Below are positions 18,437-27,879 of a stretch of 61,107 bases of DNA, piece after piece (position 1 is the first letter of the stretch; each line of letters starts with the position of its first letter). Source of the stretch: Methylophaga sp. UBA2689 (GTDB lineage: Bacteria; Pseudomonadota; Gammaproteobacteria; Nitrosococcales; Methylophagaceae); the NCBI GenBank assembly GCA_002354555.1, contig DELT01000031.1, positions 1 through 61,107 of the forward strand, read 5' to 3'. Both the position numbers and the translations under genes were made by a program. The notes below the pieces were generated by a model. It was not told where the DNA came from, searched no databases, and was given only the letters and a program-made list of their open reading frames with translations.

Positions 18437-19153
18437 ATGCGTCCAAGTGGCCGACAACCTGATCAACTTCGTGAGATCACCATCACCCGCAATTACACAA
18501 AACATGCGGAAGGCTCCGTACTGGTCGAGTTTGGTGACACCAAAGTGTTATGTACTGCTTCTGTTGAAGAGCGTATTCCACCATTTTTACGGGGTATGGG
18601 CGAAGGCTGGATTACGGCCGAATATGGCATGCTGCCACGCTCTACCGGCTCACGTATGCAACGTGAATCCAGCCGTGGCAAACAAGGCGGCCGTACCATG
18701 GAAATCCAGCGTTTAATCGGTCGTTCTTTGCGTGCAGCAATTGATTTAAAGGCGTTAGGTGAGCGAACTATTACCATTGATTGTGATGTTATTCAGGCCG
18801 ATGGCGGTACTCGCACAGCCTCCATCACCGGCGCCTTTGTAGCGCTGCAGGATGCTATCGATTTTCTGATTAAAAAACGTAAAATTAAAAAAAGCCCATT
18901 ACATGGTCAGGTCGCTTCTGTTTCCGTTGGGATTCACAATGGTACAGCTGTGCTGGATTTGGATTATGCAGAAGATTCAACTGCTGAAACTGATATGAAT
19001 GTTGTCATGAATGATGCAGGCGCCTATATTGAGTTACAGGGCACTGCCGAAGGTCATGCCTTCAGAGCAGATGAATTACAATCCATGCTGGATTTGGCTG
19101 CTATTGGGATTGAACAATTGATGATTAAACAACGCGAGGCATTGGCAGACTGA
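18437..19153 (+). CDS. rph: Ribonuclease PH
   Basis: 238 residues. A phosphate-dependent 3'-5' exoribonuclease that trims tRNA 3' ends. It starts [20 protein letters not shown] and contains '[23 protein letters not shown]' and '[17 protein letters not shown]', with the phosphate-binding arginines, and the '[19 protein letters not shown]' active-site loop. The full-length C-terminus shows no frameshift like the E. coli K-12 rph-1 allele. AAGGA precedes the start. Its stop overlaps the rdgB ATG by one base (TGATG). Confidence 0.97.
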   Translation: MRPSGRQPDQLREITITRNYTKHAEGSVLVEFGDTKVLCTASVEERIPPFLRGMGEGWITAEYGMLPRSTGSRMQRESSRGKQGGRTMEIQRLIGRSLRAAIDLKALGERTITIDCDVIQADGGTRTASITGAFVALQDAIDFLIKKRKIKKSPLHGQVASVSVGIHNGTAVLDLDYAEDSTAETDMNVVMNDAGAYIELQGTAEGHAFRADELQSMLDLAAIGIEQLMIKQREALAD

Positions 19154-19758
19154 TGTCTAAAATCGTTCTGGCCAGCGGTAATATCGGAAAACTGCGTGAA
19201 TTATCGCAGATCCTCAGTCCACTTGGTCTGGAGCTTATTGCGCAATCTGATCTGAATGTTGCTGAGGCTGAGGAAACCGGTCTCAGCTTCGTGGAAAATG
19301 CCATTATCAAAGCCCGCAATGCCGCTTTATTCACTGGTTTACCAGCAATAGCTGATGATTCCGGGATTGAAGTCGATGCTTTGCATGGTGCACCGGGAAT
19401 TTATTCTTCACGTTATGCCGGACCGGATGCGTCCGATACTGACAATATTGAGGCCCTGCTGGAAGCAATGAAAGACGTTCCGGAAACAGAACGCACAGCC
19501 CGATTTCAATGTGTAGTGGTATTTATGCGTCATGCAGAAGATCCTACCCCACTGATTTGTCAGGGCAGCTGGCAAGGACAAATCCTGCAATCACCGCTCG
19601 GAGATGAAGGATTTGGTTATGATCCAGTGTTTTGGGTGTCTGAAACAGACTGTACAGCGGCCGAGCTCTCGCCTGAACAGAAGCATGCAATCAGCCATCG
19701 CGGCAAAGCCATGCGTCAATTTATGGAAGAATTTAAATATACCCGCCACCAACCCTGA
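19153..19758 (+). CDS. rdgB: Non-canonical purine NTP pyrophosphatase (RdgB/HAM1)
   Basis: 201 residues. It hydrolyses dITP, ITP and XTP to monophosphates, keeping deaminated purines out of nucleic acids. Signatures: [17 protein letters not shown] at the N-terminus (substrate loop), [26 protein letters not shown] (metal-binding acidic residues) and [10 protein letters not shown] with the C-terminal [10 protein letters not shown]. Its start overlaps rph by one base, giving the standard rph-rdgB-hemW order. Confidence 0.97.
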   Translation: MSKIVLASGNIGKLRELSQILSPLGLELIAQSDLNVAEAEETGLSFVENAIIKARNAALFTGLPAIADDSGIEVDALHGAPGIYSSRYAGPDASDTDNIEALLEAMKDVPETERTARFQCVVVFMRHAEDPTPLICQGSWQGQILQSPLGDEGFGYDPVFWVSETDCTAAELSPEQKHAISHRGKAMRQFMEEFKYTRHQP

Positions 19759-19797
19759 CGGTTGTTGATATTTAACCCCTTCCAAACTGGTACAACC

Positions 19798-20958
19798 ATG
19801 TTTAATTTTACTGCTCTGCCACCATTAAGCCTGTATATCCATGTGCCATGGTGCGTACGCAAATGCCCCTATTGTGACTTTAATTCACATCAGGCCGGAG
19901 ACGAGATTCCTGAGCAAGCCTATATCGATGCGCTTATCCGGGATCTTGAGCAGGATCTGCCGTTGGTCTGGGGACGCACTATCCAGACTATCTTTATTGG
20001 TGGTGGCACCCCCAGCCTGTTCAGTGCAGAGGCATATGACCGTTTATTTTCTGCCTTACGTGCGTTATTACCTATCCGGGCCGATGCAGAAATCACCCTG
20101 GAAGCCAATCCAGGTACTTTTGAAGCAGCACGTTTTACAGACTACCGTGCGGTTGGCATTAATCGGCTATCGATTGGCATACAAAGCTTTGATGGTGATT
20201 CATTAACCGCTTTAGGCCGGATTCATGATGGAAAGCAAGCCATTCGAGCAGCCGAAATTGCCCATCAGGCGGGGTTTGATAATTTCAATCTGGATCTGAT
20301 GTTTGGTTTGCCCAAACAAACGGCTGAACTCGCCAGAAAAGATGTAGAAACTGCCATCGCCCTGGAACCAACACATATTTCGTATTACCAGCTCACCATT
20401 GAACCTAATACGTTGTTTCATCAGTCTCCGCCACGATTACCTGATGACGAACCGATTGATAACTGGCAGATTGCTAATCAACAACGTCTGGCCGAGGCCG
20501 GTTACCTGCAGTATGAAGTCTCTGCCTATGCAAAAAAAGGCTGTCAGAGTCGTCACAATCTCAACTACTGGCAGTTTGGTGATTATCTGGGTATTGGGGC
20601 CGGAGCCCATGGCAAATTAACCAGTGCCGCAAGTCAGTCGATTGAACGGCTGGTTAAACAAAAACAGCCACAAGCTTACCTGGATAAGGTCAACAGTCCA
20701 CAACGTGTTATGAAACAGGAACCCGTTGGCATTAATGAAATCGGTTTTGAGTTTATGCTTAACGCACTTCGTCTGACAGAAGGCTTTGCTACACCATTGT
20801 TTTTGCAGCATTGTGGTGTGCCATTGGCAACCATTAAAAATCAACTTGCTGAAGCCGAAGAACGTGGACTGATTGATTATTCGGTGGAATGGATTCGTCC
20901 TACCGAGTTAGGACAACGTTATTTAAACAGTTTAATTGAACTATTTTTGCCGCAATAA
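19798..20958 (+). CDS. hemW: Radical SAM heme chaperone HemW
   Basis: 386 residues from ATG 19798. An in-frame TTG at 19762 is open but adds residues without conservation. The radical SAM cluster motif CVRKCPYC (CxxxCxxC) follows 'LYIHVPW', and 'FIGGGTPSLF' is the SAM-binding glycine motif. HemW proteins bind heme and hand it to respiratory enzymes. They resemble HemN but are shorter, and the HemW-like 'RCPYCDFNSH' context supports this subfamily. Third gene of the rph-rdgB-hemW run. Confidence 0.94.
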   Translation: MFNFTALPPLSLYIHVPWCVRKCPYCDFNSHQAGDEIPEQAYIDALIRDLEQDLPLVWGRTIQTIFIGGGTPSLFSAEAYDRLFSALRALLPIRADAEITLEANPGTFEAARFTDYRAVGINRLSIGIQSFDGDSLTALGRIHDGKQAIRAAEIAHQAGFDNFNLDLMFGLPKQTAELARKDVETAIALEPTHISYYQLTIEPNTLFHQSPPRLPDDEPIDNWQIANQQRLAEAGYLQYEVSAYAKKGCQSRHNLNYWQFGDYLGIGAGAHGKLTSAASQSIERLVKQKQPQAYLDKVNSPQRVMKQEPVGINEIGFEFMLNALRLTEGFATPLFLQHCGVPLATIKNQLAEAEERGLIDYSVEWIRPTELGQRYLNSLIELFLPQ

Positions 20959-20992
20959 TATGCTGGCGCAGGTCGTTAAGGGAGTTACTATC

Positions 20993-21295
20993 ATGTTGAA
21001 ACGCCATCTTCTGGCTGCTGGATTGACAGTATTTATTGTTATGCCATTACAGGCTGATGTGCTATCTATTGCTGAACCGACCTATAACACTCCGAACTCG
21101 GAATCAGGTGTGCTTCGCCCGACTCGGGGTATGACGATGCAGCAGGTTGAGCAGAAATATGGTGCGGCTGAACAGCAATACGCACCAAAAGGCACACCCG
21201 CCATTACCCGCTGGCAATATTCGAAATTTGATGTGTACTTTGAGAATAAACTGGTCATTCACTCAGTGGTTCATCGTGAACCGGCACCGCAGTAA
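20993..21295 (+). CDS. Small exported protein, BamE/SmpA-like segment
   Basis: 100 residues from ATG 20993, which has a GGAG site nine bases upstream. Longer readings from 20936 lack a ribosome site. A signal peptide (about 1-20, ending LQA) precedes a mature ~80-residue protein. The segment RGMTMQQVEQKYGAAEQQYAP resembles the 'G-M-T-xx-V-xx-xx-G-xP' helix of BamE/SmpA-like periplasmic folds, ending with a short basic/beta part. Function unknown. It follows hemW by 34 bases and may be cotranscribed. Confidence 0.75.
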   Translation: MLKRHLLAAGLTVFIVMPLQADVLSIAEPTYNTPNSESGVLRPTRGMTMQQVEQKYGAAEQQYAPKGTPAITRWQYSKFDVYFENKLVIHSVVHREPAPQ

Positions 21296-21301
21296 ATAAG
21301 C

Positions 21302-21802
21302 TTAATACTTGACTTGAAACCGGCGCTTTGCCCACTCGGGTAAGGTGCCCACTCTGGCATGATGGAGTGATTCCATTTCAATCACGATCAAAATCAAGAC
21401 ACTGACCAGGGTCGGTAAAAAGCTTAGCCCCCCCACTAAGGCAAAAGCTGCCTCTTTCATCAGTCCCAAGTACGTGTAGCTTAACCAGCCCAGTACTGCC
21501 ACCGTCACCACGACGGATAACACGATGGCAAAGAAGAAACTCCAGCGACGGGCAATCTGCCAGTGGATATAAACAAACTCACTGTCTTCACGTTTGATAC
21601 GACTTGAGCGAAAAAAGGTATACCCGACAAATGAAAATGATAACAACGGCACCAATACGATAAACTCAAAATAACTTTTACCTGTTGCAGCAATCGCGGT
21701 AAACAACAGGATATGATTCGCAATCAGATTCGTTAAAAAGATATCATGCGGCATTCTAGCTGCCGCTCTTTCATGATCCTGTGGTGCCGTCATTTCAGTC
21801 AT
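21302..21802 (-). CDS. Uncharacterised inner-membrane protein
   Basis: 166 residues with about four predicted membrane helices (about 25-45, 48-65, 85-110 and 118-142) and a charged N-terminus (TAPQDHERAAARMPHD). I do not recognise the family. The gene begins two bases after the thrC stop, so it is very probably cotranscribed with alaC-hom-thrC. A transport or anchoring role linked to threonine is only a guess. Confidence 0.7.
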   Translation of the reverse strand: MTEMTAPQDHERAAARMPHDIFLTNLIANHILLFTAIAATGKSYFEFIVLVPLLSFSFVGYTFFRSSRIKREDSEFVYIHWQIARRWSFFFAIVLSVVVTVAVLGWLSYTYLGLMKEAAFALVGGLSFLPTLVSVLILIVIEMESLHHARVGTLPEWAKRRFQVKY

Positions 21803-21804
21803 AT

Positions 21805-22950
21805 TTATCTGGCCAAGTTGTTGATAATCGCCTCGCGTACTGAGTCCAATGTAGCATTTACAGTAATCACTGGTGAACTACTTTGTTTAATAGCAATATC
21901 AGGGTCCTTCAGACCATGACCTGTCAATGTGCAAACAACAGTACTGCCTTCAGGAATCTTGCCAGATTGAATATCACGTAATGCGCCGGCGACTGAAGTT
22001 GCGGAAGCGGGTTCGCAGAAAATCCCTTCCTTTTCGGCCAGTAATTTCTGAGCAGCCAATATTTCGTCATCAGAACATTCATCAAACCAACCCTGCGATT
22101 CTTCTTTAACTTTCCAGGCCATATCCCAGCTTTGTGGATGACCAATACGAATCGCGGTAGCAACTGTTTCAGGGTCATCTACCATCGCACCACGCATAAA
22201 TGGCGCACTGCCATTTGCCTGATAACCCACCATTTTCGGTCGGTTGCCAACAATTGCGCCACCAGCATATTTACAATTGCCATGACAGTAAGCGCAGGCT
22301 TCAGTGACATGATCCCCACTGGCTGATGAATACTCACAGTAGCCAATCCAATGAGCGGTGATATTACCAGCGTTACCGACAGGCAGGCAGTGATAATCCG
22401 GCGCACGACCTAACTCTTCAATGATCTCAAACGCAGCAGTTTTCTGACCTTGCAAACGATAAGGATTAATTGAATTTACAATGGTGACCGGTGCATGTTC
22501 AGCAACATCTTTAACCAATTGCATGCCTTCATCAAAGTTACCTTTAATTTGGATAACCACTGCGTTGTGCATCATGGCCTGGGCTAATTTACCCTGGGCA
22601 ATTTTGCCATCGGGGATAATAACAAAAGCAGTGATACCAGCACGTGCAGCATAAGCAGCCGCTGCTGCTGAGGTGTTACCGGTAGAAGCACAGATTATGG
22701 CTTTGCTACCTTCTTCCACAGCTTTGGTCACTGCCATGGTCATACCACGATCTTTGAAAGAACCTGTAGGATTCAATCCCTCATATTTGACGTAGATATC
22801 TACATCTTTGCCAATTAATTTGGGGATATTGTTCAATTTCAATAATGGCGTATTACCTTCACCAAGGCTGATCAGTCTGGTGTCATCATTGACCGGCAAA
22901 CGGTCACGATAGCGGTCAATCAGGCCGGTATAACGTGGACGAAATGGCAT
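21805..22950 (-). CDS. thrC: Threonine synthase with a cysteine-rich insertion
   Basis: 381 residues. A PLP enzyme converting O-phosphohomoserine to threonine. Lys66 in NPTGSFKDRG is the PLP lysine, and VGNAGNITAHW is the phosphate-binding loop. The usual short bacterial ThrC is ~350 residues. The extra ~22 residues lie at about 210-238, carrying CAYCHGNC (Cys219, 222, 226) with Cys205 just before. This spacing could bind zinc or an iron-sulfur cluster. Follows hom by 36 bases. See the separate finding. Confidence 0.95.
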   Translation of the reverse strand: MPFRPRYTGLIDRYRDRLPVNDDTRLISLGEGNTPLLKLNNIPKLIGKDVDIYVKYEGLNPTGSFKDRGMTMAVTKAVEEGSKAIICASTGNTSAAAAAYAARAGITAFVIIPDGKIAQGKLAQAMMHNAVVIQIKGNFDEGMQLVKDVAEHAPVTIVNSINPYRLQGQKTAAFEIIEELGRAPDYHCLPVGNAGNITAHWIGYCEYSSASGDHVTEACAYCHGNCKYAGGAIVGNRPKMVGYQANGSAPFMRGAMVDDPETVATAIRIGHPQSWDMAWKVKEESQGWFDECSDDEILAAQKLLAEKEGIFCEPASATSVAGALRDIQSGKIPEGSTVVCTLTGHGLKDPDIAIKQSSSPVITVNATLDSVREAIINNLAR

Positions 22951-22986
22951 AAATAGTTCCTCTTTAATTCTTTAACGGGCGTTTTA

Positions 22987-24297
22987 TCAGCCCAGCGATT
23001 CCATGCGGATACGCATGATCGCGTGTTTGACAGTATCCAATGCTTCGATTTGAGCAATCGCTTCATCCATATTTTTTTCAACCACCGGCTGGGTCAGCAT
23101 AATGATAGGCACTGTGCCCTCTTCTTCTTCTGGTTGTTTTTGCAGGATCGCTTCAATATTGATGTCCTGCTCACTGAAAATACGAGTAATGTCCGCTAAC
23201 ACACCCGGCTTATCTTCTGTGTTAATCCGCAAATAATAAGAGGTGATTACCTCAGACATCGGTAAAATCGGCGTGTCTTTTAACGAGTCAGGCTGGAAGG
23301 CCAGATGTGGCACACGATTTTCCGGGTCAGTGGTCAGCGCGCGAACAATATCAACGATATCGGCAACTACCGCAGAAGCAGTCGGTTCAGCCCCGGCACC
23401 GGCACCATAATATAATGTCGGCCCAACCGCATCACCTTTCACGACTATGGCATTCATCACCCCATTGACGTTGGCAATCAGACGACGTTTTGGAATTAAT
23501 GTCGGATGAACGCGTAGTTCAACACCTTGTGCTGTTTTCCGGGCAATCCCCAGATGTTTGATGTGATACCCCAGCTCTTCGGCGTACTGCACATCTTCCT
23601 GGGAAATTTTGCTGATACCTTCGGTGTAGGCTTTATAAAACTGTAAGGGAATACCAAACGCAATCGACGCCATGATGGTCAGCTTGTGTGCCGCATCAAT
23701 ACCTTCCACATCAAATGTCGGATCAGCTTCGGCATAACCCAGAGCCTGAGCTTCAGCCAGAACGTCTGCAAAGTTACGGCCTTTATCACGCATTTCAGTC
23801 AGGATAAAGTTACCGGTTCCGTTAATGATACCTGCCAGCCACTCAATACGGTTAGCGGCCAGACCTTCACGGATAGCTTTGATAATCGGAATGCCACCAG
23901 CAACGGCAGCTTCAAAAGCGATAGTGACGCCTTTTTCCTGCGCCTTGGCAAATAACTCGTTGCCGTGCATCGCGATTAATGCTTTGTTGGCTGTGACAAC
24001 GTGTTTACCGTTTTCAATTGCCTGCATCACTAAATCACGGGCGATACCGGTACCACCAATTAATTCAACAATGATTTGAATTTCCGGGTCATTCACCACT
24101 GAAAACGCATCATCAGTTAAATCAATACCGTTCAAATCACAGGTTTTAGGTGAATCCAGATTTTTATCCGCTGCGCGCAGAATTTCAATTCCACGGCCAG
24201 CACGACGGCTTATTTCTTTTGAATTTCGCTTTAAAACACTGACAGTACCACTACCAACAGTGCCTAAGCCAAGAATACCAATTTTGACTGATTGCAC
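22987..24297 (-). CDS. hom: Homoserine dehydrogenase
   Basis: 436 residues. It reduces aspartate semialdehyde to homoserine, the branch point for threonine and methionine. The N-terminal NAD(P) fold has GILGLGTVGSGTV. The catalytic region includes 'AGGIPIIKAIREGLAANRIEWLAGIINGTGNFIL' and 'YAEADPTFDVEGIDAAHKL'. A C-terminal ACT domain (about 355-436) predicts feedback inhibition, usually by threonine. It is not fused to aspartokinase. Located between alaC and thrC, nine bases after the alaC stop. Confidence 0.97.
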   Translation of the reverse strand: MQSVKIGILGLGTVGSGTVSVLKRNSKEISRRAGRGIEILRAADKNLDSPKTCDLNGIDLTDDAFSVVNDPEIQIIVELIGGTGIARDLVMQAIENGKHVVTANKALIAMHGNELFAKAQEKGVTIAFEAAVAGGIPIIKAIREGLAANRIEWLAGIINGTGNFILTEMRDKGRNFADVLAEAQALGYAEADPTFDVEGIDAAHKLTIMASIAFGIPLQFYKAYTEGISKISQEDVQYAEELGYHIKHLGIARKTAQGVELRVHPTLIPKRRLIANVNGVMNAIVVKGDAVGPTLYYGAGAGAEPTASAVVADIVDIVRALTTDPENRVPHLAFQPDSLKDTPILPMSEVITSYYLRINTEDKPGVLADITRIFSEQDINIEAILQKQPEEEEGTVPIIMLTQPVVEKNMDEAIAQIEALDTVKHAIMRIRMESLG

Positions 24298-24306
24298 TTT
24301 TGCCCC

Positions 24307-25485
24307 CTACCCTTTTTTCATCATGTCACGGATACCACGGATTGCCTGCCGGGTACGGTGCTGATTCTCAATCAGTCCGAAACGTACATAGTCATCGCCA
24401 TATTCGCCAAAACCAATGCCTGGCGATACAGCTACTTTAGCTTCTTTAAGCAATTTTTTACTGAACTCCAGTGACCCCATTTCACGGAATTGCTCTGGAA
24501 TTCTGGCCCAGACGAACATGGTCGCTTTGGGCTTTTCCACTGGCCAGCCAATCGCATTCAACCCGTCACACAACACGTCACGACGCTGTTTATAGGTTTC
24601 GACAATTTCCGCCACACATTCCTGAGGACCATCCAGAGCAGTAATGGCTGCTACCTGAATTGGCGTAAACATGCCGTAATCCAGATAGGATTTCATACGG
24701 GCCAATGCCGCAACTAAGGTCGGATTGCCTGACATAAAGCCTACCCGCCAGCCTGGCATATTGTAGGTTTTGGATAAGGTATAAAACTCAACCGCAACGT
24801 CTTTTGCGCCAGGGATTTGCAAAATTGAAGGCGCTTTATAACCATCAAAGGTGATCTCACCATACGCCAAATCATGGATAACCCAAATCTGATGTTCTTT
24901 GGCAAAATCAACAACTCGCTGAAAGAAATCCAAATCCACACACTGGGTGGTTGGATTGCCTGGAAAATTCAGTACCAGCATTTTGGGTTTTGGCCAGGAA
25001 TCTTTAACTGACTTTTCCAGCTCGGCAAAAAAATCAACATCCGGGGTTAGCGGCACATGTCGAATATCCGCGCCGGCAATTACAAAACCGTATGGATGAA
25101 TTGGATAAGCCGGATTGGGTACCAAAACCGCATCACCCGGGCCGACCGTCGCCAGCGCCAAATGCGCCAGACCTTCTTTTGAACCGATAGTAACAATCGT
25201 TTCTGAGTCAGGATCCAATGTCACATCATATTTACGCTGATACCAGTCACAAATCGCTTTTCGCAGACGTGGAATACCTCTGGAAACAGAATATCGGTGA
25301 GTATCAGGACGCTGGGCCGCTTCGACGAGTTTTTCAACAATGTGCGCTGGTGCCGGTTTATCCGGATTCCCCATGCCAAAGTCGATAATATCTTCGCCGC
25401 GCGCACGCGCTTTTGCCTTCAAATCATTTACAATGTTGAAAACGTATGGCGGAAGACGCTTGATTCTGGGAAATTCGTCGTTCAA
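24307..25485 (-). CDS. alaC: AlaC-type alanine aminotransferase (class I/II PLP)
   Basis: 392 residues. N-terminal [38 protein letters not shown] is typical of AlaC, and the PLP lysine lies in [12 protein letters not shown]. It transfers amino groups between alanine, or a related amino acid, and 2-oxoglutarate. It is the first gene of the alaC-hom-thrC run in amino-acid synthesis. A 94-base divergent gap separates it from an HDOD gene. LL-diaminopimelate or aspartate aminotransferase activity cannot be excluded. Confidence 0.9.
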   Translation of the reverse strand: MNDEFPRIKRLPPYVFNIVNDLKAKARARGEDIIDFGMGNPDKPAPAHIVEKLVEAAQRPDTHRYSVSRGIPRLRKAICDWYQRKYDVTLDPDSETIVTIGSKEGLAHLALATVGPGDAVLVPNPAYPIHPYGFVIAGADIRHVPLTPDVDFFAELEKSVKDSWPKPKMLVLNFPGNPTTQCVDLDFFQRVVDFAKEHQIWVIHDLAYGEITFDGYKAPSILQIPGAKDVAVEFYTLSKTYNMPGWRVGFMSGNPTLVAALARMKSYLDYGMFTPIQVAAITALDGPQECVAEIVETYKQRRDVLCDGLNAIGWPVEKPKATMFVWARIPEQFREMGSLEFSKKLLKEAKVAVSPGIGFGEYGDDYVRFGLIENQHRTRQAIRGIRDMMKKG

Positions 25486-25579
25486 CTGAGCACCTGCTAA
25501 TAGCTAAAACGGTTGGCAAACCAAGCAAAATAACTGAAAATCATTCACACTTCAAATTGATTTAATACAGTGGATTAAT

Positions 25580-26422
25580 ATGAGTCAACAAGACCAATTG
25601 TACACGACGATCATTAATGATCTCCAAAAAGGAAAACTGGTACTGCCCACACTGCCTGAGGTTGCCCTCAAGGTTCGTGAAGTTGCCAACAATCCGGATG
25701 TCTCTGCAGCGCAGCTTGCTGAGGTCATAACGACCGATGCAGCCTTATCAACCCGTTTGATAAAAGTTGCCAACAGTCCTTTATATAGAGGGAGGGTTGA
25801 GGTCGAATCTGTGCAGACGGCGGTCTCTCGACTGGGTATTCCGATGGTTCGCAACCTGGTGACCAGTCTGGTAATGGAGCAGATGTTTCGTCCGACCAAT
25901 AAAAAGCTGGAAAAGCGTATGCGAGACCTCTGGCAGCACAGTATCGAGGTTGCTGCCGCAAGTCAGGTCATTGCTTCCAAGCAGCCTCATATTGCGAACG
26001 ATGAAGCAATGCTGGCAGGGTTGATACATGAAATAGGTGCGCTGCCTATTCTGATGAAAGCCGCCGACACTCCGGAGTTGTTGGAAGATACTCGTCGTCT
26101 GGACACTCTGATTGACAACCTGTATCCAAAAATCGGCGAAGCTATTTTGCGCAGTTGGGATTTTCCGGAAAATCTTATAACCGTCGCCGCGGAACATGCC
26201 AACCTTAATCGTAATAGCCAAAATGGCCCCGATCTGACTGACGTAGTTCAGGTAGCCAATTTACAAAGCTACTTTAATACCAGCAAAGCTTTGGATCCCA
26301 ATACGCGCGACAAGGTTCTCGCTTTCCATAAACTGGGTATTGATACGGGTATCAGTGTGGTTGAACTGGATGAAAACAGTGAAGAATATGCCGCTGCTCT
26401 GGCACTTTTCCAGAATATGTAA
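25580..26422 (+). CDS. HDOD domain signalling protein
   Basis: 280 residues filled by one HDOD domain, an HD-related fold without the catalytic HD pair. 'LPTLPEVALKVREVANNPDVSAAQLAEVITTDAALSTRLIKVANS' is the family start. HDOD proteins act in signalling around chemotaxis, cyclic-di-GMP or stress, with mechanism largely unknown. It has no other recognisable domain, which is unusual only in its simplicity. A terminator follows. A second HDOD protein is encoded at 44523-45413. Confidence 0.9.
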   Translation: MSQQDQLYTTIINDLQKGKLVLPTLPEVALKVREVANNPDVSAAQLAEVITTDAALSTRLIKVANSPLYRGRVEVESVQTAVSRLGIPMVRNLVTSLVMEQMFRPTNKKLEKRMRDLWQHSIEVAAASQVIASKQPHIANDEAMLAGLIHEIGALPILMKAADTPELLEDTRRLDTLIDNLYPKIGEAILRSWDFPENLITVAAEHANLNRNSQNGPDLTDVVQVANLQSYFNTSKALDPNTRDKVLAFHKLGIDTGISVVELDENSEEYAAALALFQNM

Positions 26423-26453
26423 AAACTGAAATCTGCAGCAGATTATTTAACAA

Positions 26454-26476
26454 GGCTATCCCCGGGTAGCCTTTTT
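26454..26476 (+). terminator. Rho-independent terminator after the HDOD gene
   Basis: A GGCTATCC...GGGTAGCC stem, including one G-T pair, is followed by five T. It starts 31 bases after the HDOD stop codon and just before the stop of the convergent VOC gene. Confidence 0.75.
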
Positions 26477-26900
26477 AATAGTCTTGTTCAGGCAAAAAAT
26501 CCGGATTCCATACAATTTCCCATAAGTGGCCATCCGGATCCTGAAAATAACCGGCATAACCGCCCCAGAATGTTTTTTGTGGTGGCTTTACAATCGTGGC
26601 TCCAGCAACAGCAGCCTGCTGCATGATGGCATCAACATCAGTTTCAGTGAGGACATTATGAGCAAGACTCATCGCGGTCGTTGAAGCAGATAACGGTAAT
26701 CCGGCATCTGCCGCCAGACTCTGCCGCGGCCATAAAGCAAGCTTCAAACCCTGTTGCAAATCAAAAAAAGCCACCGTTCCCTGAGCAAACTCCTCACCCA
26801 TAATGCCTTCGGTATGCAGACCCAAACCTTCCTGATAAAACCTCACAGATCGATGTAAATCCGTCACACCCAGCGTAATCATTGAAATATAGGGCTTCAT
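26475..26900 (-). CDS. VOC superfamily (glyoxalase/bleomycin-resistance fold) protein
   Basis: 141 residues in two beta-alpha-beta-beta-beta units. It starts 'ISMITLGVTDLHRSVRFYQEGLGL' and ends 'GGYAGYFQDPDGHLWEIVWNP', with the conserved metal-region glutamate near the end (LWEIVW). The family includes glyoxalases, dioxygenases and fosfomycin or bleomycin resistance proteins. The exact activity is not predictable. Downstream of the ATL gene on the same strand with a 23-base gap. Confidence 0.88.
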   Translation of the reverse strand: MKPYISMITLGVTDLHRSVRFYQEGLGLHTEGIMGEEFAQGTVAFFDLQQGLKLALWPRQSLAADAGLPLSASTTAMSLAHNVLTETDVDAIMQQAAVAGATIVKPPQKTFWGGYAGYFQDPDGHLWEIVWNPDFLPEQDY

Positions 26901-26923
26901 CTATTTGCTCCTTTAACGCTTAA

Positions 26924-27226
26924 TTATCTCCAGCCATATATGGACAATCTGATTCGTTTTCCCTGAAATTGAACACCTTCCTGTTGCAGTAAAGATTTCT
27001 GCTTCTGATACGTTTCGCTGTCAGGCGGAAAAGAAATTTCCCCTTGCGCATTGATTACCCGGTGCCAGGGTAAAGAGGAATCCTCCGGTAATTTTTTTAA
27101 GCTGCTGCCCACATAGCGCGCATAACCAGGATAACCGCATTGTTTCGCTATTTGTCCATAGGTCATCACTTTGCCGATGGGAATAGCAGCAACCACTTGC
27201 CAGATTATTTCATCCAGTTCAGACAT
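26924..27226 (-). CDS. Alkyltransferase-like (ATL) DNA-binding protein, MGMT family
   Basis: 100 residues. It matches the C-terminal DNA-binding domain of O6-methylguanine methyltransferases ('IPIGKVMTYGQIAKQCG', 'RYVGSSLKK'). The PCHRV active-site motif is replaced by PWHRV (Trp54), so it cannot accept alkyl groups. ATL proteins bind O6-alkylguanine, flip the base and direct the lesion to nucleotide excision repair. Missing the catalytic Cys is normal for ATLs. Confidence 0.92.
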   Translation of the reverse strand: MSELDEIIWQVVAAIPIGKVMTYGQIAKQCGYPGYARYVGSSLKKLPEDSSLPWHRVINAQGEISFPPDSETYQKQKSLLQQEGVQFQGKRIRLSIYGWR

Positions 27227-27254
27227 GTACTTTCTACATAGCCATCTTCACAAC

Positions 27255-27275
27255 CATCGGCTTTTCAAGCCGATG
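27255..27275. terminator. Hairpin between DoxX and ATL genes
   Basis: Perfect 9-bp arms CATCGGCTT and AAGCCGATG around a TTC loop. No long T-run follows on either strand. It may be a weak terminator or an mRNA-end structure for the upstream DoxX gene. Confidence 0.45.
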
Positions 27276-27311
27276 AATGTGAAAATGTCATTAACGCCAT
27301 AGTAATAGATG

Positions 27312-27707
27312 TTAAGGGTTACGCTTGAGGAGGTTATCAACACTCCATGCACCGCCACCCGCAACAAACAGATATAAAAAGATAAAGCTGAACAAAGCGG
27401 CTAATTCACCATTATTTAATAAAGGCCAGAATGCCTGCGGGGCATGAGCGATAAAGTAGGCGACTGCCATCTGGCCTGACAAAATAAAGGCTACCGGTCT
27501 GGTCAACAAACCGATAAGGATTAAAAAACCACCGACAAGTTCCAGCACGCCGGCTACACCAGACAGCGTAAATAAATCAAATTCATTACGCTGTGGGGCT
27601 GGGTAACCAAACAACTTTTGACCACCATGTTGCATAAACATAAAGGCTGTGACGATGCGTAGAATACTCAACACACGTGGCTGCGAAGCTATAAAAAAGT
27701 TTTCCAT
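27312..27707 (-). CDS. DoxX family membrane protein
   Basis: 131 residues with four membrane helices. 'ILRIVTAFMFMQHGGQKLFGYP' is the conserved first helix and 'LTRPVAFILSGQMAVAYF' lies in the third. DoxX proteins are inner-membrane proteins of poorly defined redox function, often annotated as quinol oxidase subunit-like. AGGAGAGAGAG precedes the start. It is apparently monocistronic or upstream of the ATL gene. Confidence 0.9.
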   Translation of the reverse strand: MENFFIASQPRVLSILRIVTAFMFMQHGGQKLFGYPAPQRNEFDLFTLSGVAGVLELVGGFLILIGLLTRPVAFILSGQMAVAYFIAHAPQAFWPLLNNGELAALFSFIFLYLFVAGGGAWSVDNLLKRNP

Positions 27708-27879
27708 TTCTCTCTCTCCTTAAGACTGAATTTATAGTTAAATTATTGATTATAGGTGTAAAACGTTTAATAGTTCTTCGACAGAACTCAGACGATGTTA
27801 GCAGTAATTCTGACAAATTACACAGCAAGCCGAAGTCTATAAACGGCCTTGTAATCAAATGACTTAGCGGTTTAAATGT

